Assembly: GCA_015057505.1 (NCBI GenBank)
Contig: SVEG01000005.1
Location: forward strand, 62,001-126,000
Length of the DNA: 64,000 nucleotides
Direction of reading: 5' to 3'
Origin: Lachnospiraceae bacterium
GTDB taxonomy: Bacteria > Bacillota > Clostridia > Lachnospirales > Lachnospiraceae
Of the stretch, positions 53,712 to 60,751 are shown piece by piece (position 1 is the first letter of the stretch; the number at the start of each line of letters is the position of its first letter). Made by a program: the position numbers and the translations under genes. The notes under the pieces were generated by a model, which did no database searches, was not told the origin of the DNA, and saw only the letters and a program-made list of their open reading frames with translations.

Positions 53712-55961
53712 TTATTCTTCCTCTAATGCCTTCTTGCACACTGTGCAATAATAAGCATCCTCCCCTCCATTATCATATGAATGTCCTGTTGCCTCAACTA
53801 CTGTTATCTCACTTCTTGCACTACAGTACTGACAATGCTTTGACTTAATCCCCTGTTCCTCACAAGTCGGTGGTATATCTATGGTGAATTTATCCGAAAA
53901 ATCATGTCCAAGAGCTTCTACAACTTCTATTTCCGTGTATCCGCAATCCTTACAACTATGTTTCTTCTCGCCTGCTTGCTCACAGTCCGGAATTACTATA
54001 GTTTCCCACTTTGTATAATCATGCCCGCCAAGCTCAATAATCCGCTTCTCACCCTTAGTATTGCAGCGTGTACAATAGTTCCATTCTACTCCTGAAGTCA
54101 TACATGTTGCAGGTATTTCTACTACATATATATCAGAAAAATAATGTCCGAGCGCTTCTATAACCTCTTTTTCCGTGTATCCGCAATTCTTGCAACCACG
54201 CTCTTTCTCGCCTGTGTGCTCACACTCTGCAACTGTTGTAATTTCCCACTCTGTATAATCATGGCCTACAGGCTCAATAATTCTCTTCTCGCCCTTAGCA
54301 TTACAACGTGAGCAATAATTCCATTCCACTCCCGAAGTCGTACATGTTGCAGGTGTTTCTACTACATATTTACCCGAAAAATAATGTCCGAGAGCTTTTA
54401 TTGTCCCTTCCTCTGTATGTCCGCAAGCCTCACAACTGCGTTCTCTCTTACCGGCCTTCACACAATCAGCTGCCAAAACCTCTTTCCAATCCGAATACTC
54501 ATGCTCTTTAACCGCAATAACCGTTACTTCTCCTTTAGAATCACATCTCTTGCAATGTTTCGACTTGCTTCCTTCGTTTGTACAGGTTGCCTCTTCATCC
54601 ACTGTAAATTCTTCTGCATAATCATGACCGAGTGCCGGTACTTCCGTTATGGATATTATCTCATTACACTCGCAACAAGACTGAGTAATCAGCCCCGTAT
54701 CAGAACATGTAGCCTCAACAGTTATCTTTTCAATATTATGAATATGTGCAACTCCTTCATCACCTGAATCATCAACAATACTGCCGGTCTGATACTCATT
54801 ACTGTCCCCGACTGCTTTTAAGAAAAAAGGGACTGCGACACTAAGTAAAACCACTGTTGCCGTTAATACAATCACTATTTTTTTGTCGTTGTCTTTCCTG
54901 TGACAATTCGAAATAATATAACAACCGCCTATCACAATCGACATAACCGGCGCTACAAGTACATTGCATGAAAATCCGATATTAAAAATCAAAAGCCCCA
55001 TTAATAGCTTAACGACAATCGCTACAGAACTCATGACAATAACACTTACCGTACTTAAATTTTCACAAATCAACACAAGAACCAAAACTATAATAAGTGC
55101 AATAAGACCATCAAGAACTGCCGGCAATTCCATAAGCGTCTTATTCTCCAAAAGCGCCTGTATAACATTTGCATGAATCTCGACACCATACATCTGCGCA
55201 GACCTGTCAACAGGCACAAAATATTCATCCGACATACCGGTTGCACATACACCTACAAGAACAATACAATTATCAAACTCTTCTGCCTGCACATTTCCCT
55301 GCAATACATCTGCCATGGAAAAATTCTCATAATCACCCGCAGCACCGGTATACTTGAATTCCATCTCATTACCATCGGTGTAATAAACTGCATTCCTACC
55401 TATAACTTCCATGTATTTGGCATAAACCGCTCCGCCAAAGCTCATTCTTCTTATTCCGCCAGCTTCATCAAAATATAAAAGAGAACTTCTGACAATACCG
55501 TCATCCTCTTTCATAAGCGAGTTTACAAAACCATATCCGGTTGACCGTAAAAGTGCATCATACGGAAGCACCTTCTCCAAAGTCGGAAAAGTATAACTAA
55601 AGCCTGTTATGATATTCTTAAATTTCGCGCAGGTCTCCGCAAAACGCTTATCTCCTGCCACACTCTTATCACTACTGAACAAAATGTCAAAACCTATTAC
55701 TGCAGGTCTGACATCCTCCGACACGCAAAGCACATCTATCAAATCAGCATATACGTCTCTGCTCCATGTCGAAAAATCGCCCATTTGGTTCAGTGTATAA
55801 TCATCAATTTTAATAATCTTAATCTTACTGTCTGTTTTCTTCGGGCGATGATAAAACATATCCTCAGCCGCCTTATCAATCGTCCCGAAAACATTAAAAT
55901 ATGCTGCAAAAAAAGCCAACAAGCAACATAATATACCGAACAGAATTCTTCGAACTTTCAT
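53712..55961 (-). CDS. CHASE2 membrane protein with a C-terminal Cys-rich repeat array
   Basis: The 749-residue protein has an N-terminal helix (about 5-26) and a CHASE2 domain (about 30-265). The domain includes VIGFDILFSSD and the hallmark YGVEIHANVIQALLENK. Three membrane helices (about 275-352), a short basic loop, a further helix (about 360-382) and a long C-terminal region follow. CHASE2 is an outer sensory domain usually joined to a cytoplasmic kinase or cyclase. Here the extra helix should place the C terminus outside the cell instead. That region (about 410-749) has eight C-x9-C-x2-C repeats, alternating with GHDY or GHYF motifs. It is the third gene of a ParA-led unit. GGAAAGAG precedes the ATG. 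The function is unknown. Confidence 0.85.
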   Translation of the reverse strand: MKVRRILFGILCCLLAFFAAYFNVFGTIDKAAEDMFYHRPKKTDSKIKIIKIDDYTLNQMGDFSTWSRDVYADLIDVLCVSEDVRPAVIGFDILFSSDKSVAGDKRFAETCAKFKNIITGFSYTFPTLEKVLPYDALLRSTGYGFVNSLMKEDDGIVRSSLLYFDEAGGIRRMSFGGAVYAKYMEVIGRNAVYYTDGNEMEFKYTGAAGDYENFSMADVLQGNVQAEEFDNCIVLVGVCATGMSDEYFVPVDRSAQMYGVEIHANVIQALLENKTLMELPAVLDGLIALIIVLVLVLICENLSTVSVIVMSSVAIVVKLLMGLLIFNIGFSCNVLVAPVMSIVIGGCYIISNCHRKDNDKKIVIVLTATVVLLSVAVPFFLKAVGDSNEYQTGSIVDDSGDEGVAHIHNIEKITVEATCSDTGLITQSCCECNEIISITEVPALGHDYAEEFTVDEEATCTNEGSKSKHCKRCDSKGEVTVIAVKEHEYSDWKEVLAADCVKAGKRERSCEACGHTEEGTIKALGHYFSGKYVVETPATCTTSGVEWNYCSRCNAKGEKRIIEPVGHDYTEWEITTVAECEHTGEKERGCKNCGYTEKEVIEALGHYFSDIYVVEIPATCMTSGVEWNYCTRCNTKGEKRIIELGGHDYTKWETIVIPDCEQAGEKKHSCKDCGYTEIEVVEALGHDFSDKFTIDIPPTCEEQGIKSKHCQYCSARSEITVVEATGHSYDNGGEDAYYCTVCKKALEEE
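53761..54720 (-). repeat. Four 240-base coding repeats in the CHASE2 gene
   Basis: Alignment in steps of exactly 240 bases (53761, 54001, 54241, 54481) keeps conserved blocks in register; units two and three are most alike. Each unit encodes 80 residues with two Cys-rich repeats, showing growth by duplication of a double repeat. Confidence 0.85.
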
Positions 55962-56014
55962 AATTACAATCTCTTTCCAATTATGATTTTATACTAATTA
56001 AGCAATTCTGTCTT

Positions 56015-56299
56015 TTATAAAAGATATGTCGGCAACTCACTGTAGATACCGTCAATCATCTCAAACTTCTTCTCATGAATATCGTCCTTCTTAGGCGTTG
56101 CAGGCTTCTTTGCCACAGTTTTCTTTACTTCAGTCTTCTGCTCTGTTGCCTTTTTTGTCACAGTTGTCTTCTTAGCCCCTGTCTTCTTCGGCTCTGCCTT
56201 CTTCGCAGGCTTCTCCTCGACCACTACCTTTACAGGCTCTTCTGCTACACTTCCCGTTGCTACTTTAACTCTCTGAATACTACTCTTACCTACTGCCAT
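56015..56299 (-). CDS. Lys/Ala/Pro-rich small protein, candidate ParA partner
   Basis: The 94-residue protein begins MAVGKSSIQRVKVATG, continues with about 50 residues of low-complexity Lys, Ala, Thr, Pro and Glu (histone H1-like), and ends with a distinct tail EKKFEMIDGIYSELPTYLL. It has no recognised family. It overlaps the ParA gene by 14 bases and has a strong AAGGAGG site. ParA ATPases usually pair with a small protein whose basic N terminus activates them. The basic start and tight coupling make this a candidate partner or DNA-binding adaptor, which is inference. Confidence 0.75.
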   Translation of the reverse strand: MAVGKSSIQRVKVATGSVAEEPVKVVVEEKPAKKAEPKKTGAKKTTVTKKATEQKTEVKKTVAKKPATPKKDDIHEKKFEMIDGIYSELPTYLL

Positions 56300-57077
56300 T
56301 TAAATCTACCTCCTTAGCTAATTCCATATATTCTTTTGCACTTCTTGAACTTTTCTTAAATGCCACTACCGGCTTTGAATTATCCTGCGCCCATTCGATA
56401 GAACTGTCAACTCGGATATAATTCTTAAATACATATGTATCTTCAAGTTCTGACAACGTCTCAAGTGTTTGCTTAAAATAGTTCTTACGCTCATCAACCT
56501 TGGTGATTGCAATTCCCATAATCTCAAGTTCCGGTGCAATTTGCTTTACCGTCTGCACGAACTCAAACATATTGGCAAGACCGAAAAGTCCCCACGGGCT
56601 TGCTTCCACCGGAATAATCAGGTAATCCGATGCACACATGATATTCATAACCCATCCGCCAAGTGTCGGCGGTGCATCAATAAGTATGTAATCATAAATC
56701 CCGGCATTCTTAATACCCTGCAGGCACTTCTTAAGTATAAATTCACGTTGCCATTTTGTGAAAAGTTCATACTCTATTCCACTCATAAGCGTAGATGACG
56801 GAATCAAATCAACATTTTCATATTCTGTCTTTCTTATATAATCAGTCAAATCCTCCTGTTTCCTAATTGCACAATAGAGATTCTTCTCTCCTTGTGCCAT
56901 CTCAAGTACTTCATCTTCCCCAAAAAAAGCAAGTGACAAATTAAGTTGCATATCACCGTCTATAAGTAATACTTTCTTACCAAGAGTACCAAGTCCATAG
57001 CCAACATTGGAGCATGTTGTAGATTTACCACTGCCACCTTTATTATTTGCAAATGCAATGACTTTTGTTTTCTTCAT
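56286..57077 (-). CDS. ParA/MinD-family positioning ATPase
   Basis: The 263-residue protein has the deviant Walker A of the ParA family, NNKGGSGKSTT with the signature Lys at residue 13, then LLIDGDMQLNLS and YILIDAPPTLGGWVMN. It has no N-terminal DNA-binding domain, so it is the short type used for plasmid, chromosome or protein-cluster positioning. No parB, parS-type repeat or plasmid gene is in the window. The next genes are a basic small protein and a CHASE2 membrane protein, so the cargo may be a membrane complex. A promoter lies about 90 bases upstream. Confidence 0.92.
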   Translation of the reverse strand: MKKTKVIAFANNKGGSGKSTTCSNVGYGLGTLGKKVLLIDGDMQLNLSLAFFGEDEVLEMAQGEKNLYCAIRKQEDLTDYIRKTEYENVDLIPSSTLMSGIEYELFTKWQREFILKKCLQGIKNAGIYDYILIDAPPTLGGWVMNIMCASDYLIIPVEASPWGLFGLANMFEFVQTVKQIAPELEIMGIAITKVDERKNYFKQTLETLSELEDTYVFKNYIRVDSSIEWAQDNSKPVVAFKKSSRSAKEYMELAKEVDLNGSR

Positions 57078-57166
57078 ATGTCTGCATTTCCTTTCGTTCT
57101 ATTCATTGCTTTTATTTATTGCACGAAGGTTTTACCCTAAAAAACCTTTCACACACCATTTTATAT

Positions 57167-57196
57167 ATTATACTATATTATATAAATATAAATCAA
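57167..57196 (-). promoter_or_regulatory. Promoter of the ParA unit
   Basis: TTGATT (57191-57196) and TATAAT (57167-57172) on the minus strand with an 18-base spacer. A small AAGGTTTT/AAAACCTT hairpin (57126-57150) lies in the predicted leader. Confidence 0.7.
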
Positions 57197-57275
57197 GTTT
57201 TTTAAATTATATAGTAAATTATAAATACTTTTTGTAAATTTTATATTAAAATACCGCAAAAATATCAAAAAAGCA

Positions 57276-57304
57276 TTGCTATTTTTCCAAAAATCATATA
57301 AAAT
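57276..57304 (+). promoter_or_regulatory. Promoter of the CheY-like gene
   Basis: TTGCTA (57276-57281) and TAAAAT (57299-57304) with a 17-base spacer, 47 bases before the ATG, divergent from the ParA promoter within a 270-base AT-rich region. Confidence 0.62.
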
Positions 57305-57350
57305 ATATGATATGTAGAAATAAATTAAATTATTGGAAGGGATGAACATT

Positions 57351-57731
57351 ATGAAATTAAAAGATTTAAAAATAATGATTGCAGATGACTCGGTTTTAGC
57401 TCGTAAAAAGCTTAAAGATTGTTTAATCGGCCTTGGTTGTGCATCTGTTATTGAAGTTGTAGACGGACAGGCTGCTGTAGACACGTTCAAATCAGAATTT
57501 CCCGATTTAGTATTTATGGATATCGTAATGCCTGTAAAAACCGGTCTTGATGCTTTAACAGAGATTATTGAATATAACCCCTCTGCTAAAGTTGTTATGG
57601 TATCTTCTACAGGAACCAAGGGTAATATTACCGTTGCAGTAAAAGCCGGTGCTTATGACTTTTTATTAAAACCGTTTACAACATATCAGATAAAAGAAAT
57701 ACTCTCAAAACTTAGCGAAGGAGTTGAATAA
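57351..57731 (+). CDS. CheY-like single-domain response regulator
   Basis: The 126-residue receiver domain starts MKLKDLKIMIADDSVLARKK. It has the acidic pocket (ADDS), the phospho-acceptor Asp in LVFMDIVMP, Thr/Ser in VSSTGT and Lys in FLLKPF. There is no output domain, so it should act by protein contact, as CheY does. The ATG at 57351 follows GGAAGG. The next gene, 3 bases downstream, has a CheX-like domain, a class that dephosphorylates CheY proteins. No histidine kinase is in the window. Confidence 0.92.
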   Translation: MKLKDLKIMIADDSVLARKKLKDCLIGLGCASVIEVVDGQAAVDTFKSEFPDLVFMDIVMPVKTGLDALTEIIEYNPSAKVVMVSSTGTKGNITVAVKAGAYDFLLKPFTTYQIKEILSKLSEGVE

Positions 57732-57734
57732 TCT

Positions 57735-58616
57735 ATGCTGACACAATTTTTTGGCAACTATCTGTTACAGAAAAACATAATCAATTCCGGAGAACTTATG
57801 AAAGCTTTGGAATACAAGAAAAACAGTTCCAACAAATTAGGCTCTCTTGCAGTTAACGCAGGATACATGACCGAAACCGAGGTTGAAGATGTACATAGCA
57901 TGCAGACAAGACTTGACAAACGTTTTGCGGAACTTGCCATCCAGCTTGGTTATCTCACATCCCAACAAGCCGAAGAGCTTCTTAAAATACAGAAATTCGG
58001 ATACGTTATGCTTGGCAACGCCGTTATTACTCTCGGTTTTGCAGATGAAGCCGCAGTCAATGAAGCTATTGCTTCCTACGAGCAGGAATTTAATCTTGAC
58101 CCCACTAACATCCTTAGTGCCGGTCAGGAAATTATCGAGCAGATGGTTTCTAAATTCTATGGTCTCGGAGACACAACCAAGGAAACATACATCAGAGATT
58201 ATGCTACTCTTCTTATCAAGAACATAATCAGATTTATCGGTAGTGACTGTTCTTTATTATCATCAGTCAATGCATTACCGGAAGTTGTTAATCCTACTAC
58301 GTCTTATCAGAAAATCACAGGTGCTTTCGCTTCCGCAACTTGCATTTGTGCCGATGCCGATACTTTCGCGGAGTTTGCAGCACGCTATGCAGGGCAGGAA
58401 TTCGAAAACGACAAAGAATTCATAAATGCTTCCGTTTCGGATTTCCTTAACCTCCACAATGGTCTCTTCACTGTAAACACATCCAATACTTACAGCGTAG
58501 ACCTTGAACTTACTCCTCCTTACGAGGAAGACGAATTACCGGAGACAACTGATAAATCATATATCATCCCGATTCAGTTCACATTCGGTGTAGTATACTT
58601 CATCTTCACCACATAA
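57735..58616 (+). CDS. MshEN-like repeat protein with a CheX-like domain
   Basis: The 293-residue soluble protein has four repeats at residues 5-30, 34-59, 63-88 and 92-117, spaced by exactly 29 residues. Each carries an F/L-G or A pair, then a G-[YF]-x motif and a helix, for example KLGSLAVNAGYMTETEVEDV. This is the pattern of MshEN (GspE N-terminal) domains, some of which bind cyclic di-GMP. The C-terminal half (about 125-293) resembles CheX/CheC, with FINASVSDFLNLHNG in place of the E-x2-N phosphatase signature, with Asp for Glu. It is coupled to the CheY-like gene. It may integrate a nucleotide signal with receiver dephosphorylation or binding; this is inference. Confidence 0.78.
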   Translation: MLTQFFGNYLLQKNIINSGELMKALEYKKNSSNKLGSLAVNAGYMTETEVEDVHSMQTRLDKRFAELAIQLGYLTSQQAEELLKIQKFGYVMLGNAVITLGFADEAAVNEAIASYEQEFNLDPTNILSAGQEIIEQMVSKFYGLGDTTKETYIRDYATLLIKNIIRFIGSDCSLLSSVNALPEVVNPTTSYQKITGAFASATCICADADTFAEFAARYAGQEFENDKEFINASVSDFLNLHNGLFTVNTSNTYSVDLELTPPYEEDELPETTDKSYIIPIQFTFGVVYFIFTT

Positions 58617-58633
58617 ACAAATCAAAATAAAAT

Positions 58634-58665
58634 GAGGCAGTTGCAAGTTTTTGCGCTGCCTTTTT
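58634..58665 (+). terminator. Terminator after the CheX-like gene
   Basis: GGCAG-TTGCAA pairs with TTGC-CTGCC to form a compact hairpin followed by TTTTT. The same sequence is repeated in inverse at 59194-59225. Confidence 0.8.
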
Positions 58666-59193
58666 GATTGCCCGAAATCACCGCACTGTCGCCATACAGT
58701 ACAAGCTTTAAGGCGGATATTTCGTTCTCGAAGACAACAAAGGTTTTTTAGAAGAACTTATGCTTTTAAGCTTTCCACCAAATTGTGCCGCGTAATGTTG
58801 TCTGAGTGGAATTGTTAGAAGTTCAGTAGTTGTGAAATTTGTAGATTTTATAGGTAAGGGATTATAAGGCACGCTCTCGCTACGAAAAAAGCGTATCGCT
58901 ACTAAGCTTGCGAGATGAAACAATAAAGATATTATTTGTTTAAATTATTTTGTTTCATCTCGCGTGCTAAGTAGCGACGCTTTTTAAGTGCCTTTAACCC
59001 TTACCTATAAAATCTACAAATTTCACAATTACATGAACTTCTTCAATTCCATGAGTTTAATGAAGCGGCACAAAATCAAACGGTGGAAAGCAAAAGCATT
59101 AGTTCTTCTTAAAACGTTAAATGTTGCAAGAGAACGGAATATCCGCCTTAAAGCTTGTACTGTATGGCGACAGTGCGGTGATTTCGGGCAACC

Positions 59194-59225
59194 AAAAAGG
59201 CAGCGCAAAAACTTGCAACTGCCTC
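59194..59225 (-). terminator. thrC terminator
   Basis: GAGGCAG-TTGCAA and TTGCG-CTGCC form a hairpin on the minus strand followed by TTTTT, 10 bases after the thrC stop. It is the inverted copy of the terminator at 58634-58665. Confidence 0.82.
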
Positions 59226-59234
59226 ATTTTTTAA

Positions 59235-60725
59235 TTAGTTTATTCCCAAGAACTTAAGTACTTCCTGCTTCATCTCTGCAGGAGCACATACTGTCTTATG
59301 GAGGATATCCGCATTGCGAATCTCCTGTACGGCATTAGGGATTGCCACACCTGAGAGCTTCTCGAGCTCGTCGATAAGGTCAAAATCTGCCATCTCGTCG
59401 TACTTAGCATCAATAGCGTTCATTACGCTTCTTGCAAACTTATAAGGGCTTGCTGTTGAAGCGATAACCGTCTTTGTCTCATCCTTAGAATCTGCAGCAT
59501 ACTTCTTGTATACAGATGCAGCAACTGCTGTATGAGTATCCATGATATAGCCTGTATTCTCGTAGATAGCGTGGATTGTATCCGCTGTCTCAGCCTCTGT
59601 TGCATATCCACCGATGAAATCTGCAAGTTTTGCTTTCATATCATCAGTAATTGTGTACTTACCGCCTGCTGATAACGCTGTCATAAGCTCCTTGTTCTTA
59701 GCAGCATTCTCGCCTGCAATTTTGTAGATAAGTCTCTCAAGATTACTTGAAATAAGAATATCCATCGAAGGTGATGATGTCAAAATGAACTCTCTGTTCT
59801 TATCGTAGCAACCTGTTGCAAAGAAGTCATAAAGAACTTTGTTGTCATTAGATGCGCAGATAAGTTTCTCAACCGGAACACCCATATTCTTAGCGTAGTA
59901 AGCAGCAAGAATATTACCGAAGTTACCTGTAGGAACTACAATGTTGATCTTCTCTCCCGCCTTAATCTCGCCTTCAGCCAAAAGCTTAGCATAAGAATAT
60001 ACATAATATACAATCTGAGGCACGAGACGTCCGATGTTGATTGAGTTTGCTGATGAGAATTGGAAGCCTGCCTTATCAAGCTCAGCTTTCATATCTGCAT
60101 CACCGAAAATAGCCTTAACACCATTCTGTGCATCATCGAAATTACCTGTAATACCGATTACATGTGTATTAGCACCCTTCTGAGTTACCATCTGGAGTTC
60201 CTGAATCATACTAACACCGTTCTTCGGATAAAATACTATAATCTTGGTTCCCGGAACATCTGCAAAGCCTGCAAGTGCGGCTTTACCAGTATCACCTGAA
60301 GTTGCCGTAAGAATAACAATTTCCTTAGAAACATTGTTCTTCTTAGCTGAAACTGTCATAAGGTGCGGAAGGATTGACAATGCCATATCCTTAAACGCAA
60401 TTGTTGCACCGTGGAACAACTCAATATAATAAGCTCCGTCCGCTTTAACAAGCTCTACGATATCCTCTGTATCAAACTTAGAATCGTAAGCTCTGTCGAT
60501 ACAACCCTTTAACTCTTCTTCTGTAAAGTCAGTAAGGAACTTCTTCATTACTTCGTAAGCAACTTCCTGATATGTCATCTTAGAAAGCTCTTCCATGCTT
60601 ACATCAAGGCTTGGAATACTCTCCGGTACGAATAAACCGCCGTCATCAGCAAGACCTTTTAAAATCGCCATTGAAGCAGTTACAGGTTCGCTTACGCTTC
60701 TTGTACTTTTATATAAAAGACTCAT
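59235..60725 (-). CDS. thrC: Threonine synthase
   Basis: The 496-residue PLP enzyme belongs to the long bacterial ThrC form: YKSTRSVSEPVTAS at the start, the PLP lysine in FHGATIAFKDMALSILPH, and VILTATSGDTGKAALAGFADVPG. It converts phosphohomoserine to threonine. GGAGATG precedes the ATG. It lies 26 bases downstream of pnp and is likely co-transcribed with it, an uncommon pairing. A terminator follows. Confidence 0.96.
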   Translation of the reverse strand: MSLLYKSTRSVSEPVTASMAILKGLADDGGLFVPESIPSLDVSMEELSKMTYQEVAYEVMKKFLTDFTEEELKGCIDRAYDSKFDTEDIVELVKADGAYYIELFHGATIAFKDMALSILPHLMTVSAKKNNVSKEIVILTATSGDTGKAALAGFADVPGTKIIVFYPKNGVSMIQELQMVTQKGANTHVIGITGNFDDAQNGVKAIFGDADMKAELDKAGFQFSSANSINIGRLVPQIVYYVYSYAKLLAEGEIKAGEKINIVVPTGNFGNILAAYYAKNMGVPVEKLICASNDNKVLYDFFATGCYDKNREFILTSSPSMDILISSNLERLIYKIAGENAAKNKELMTALSAGGKYTITDDMKAKLADFIGGYATEAETADTIHAIYENTGYIMDTHTAVAASVYKKYAADSKDETKTVIASTASPYKFARSVMNAIDAKYDEMADFDLIDELEKLSGVAIPNAVQEIRNADILHKTVCAPAEMKQEVLKFLGIN

Positions 60726-60751
60726 AATTTCATCTCCTATAGCTTATGCTA

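Larger units (their letters stand above)
58628..59231. repeat. About 600-base palindrome between convergent genes
   Basis: The whole region folds back on itself. The outer 98 bases of each arm (58633-58730 and about 59131-59228) differ at only about two positions. The middle of the arms is less similar. The inner part is again strong (TTGTGAAATTTGTAGATTTTATAGGTAAGGG-type segments, with shared GAAACA/TGTTTC near the centre at 58914-58959). The intervening loop is about 28 bases. Short open frames here are not convincing genes. Each end carries an intrinsic terminator. It could be a foldback or MITE-like element, or an inverted duplication of an intergenic region. Confidence 0.92.

Noticed and set aside
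57339-57350. Earlier ATG codons before the CheY-like gene
   Set aside because: They overlap the GGAAGG ribosome binding site; the ATG at 57351 is placed correctly.
58988-59257. 89-codon open frame on the plus strand inside the palindrome and thrC end
   Set aside because: It overlaps thrC, has no ribosome binding site, and its composition follows the inverted repeat; no family is recognised.
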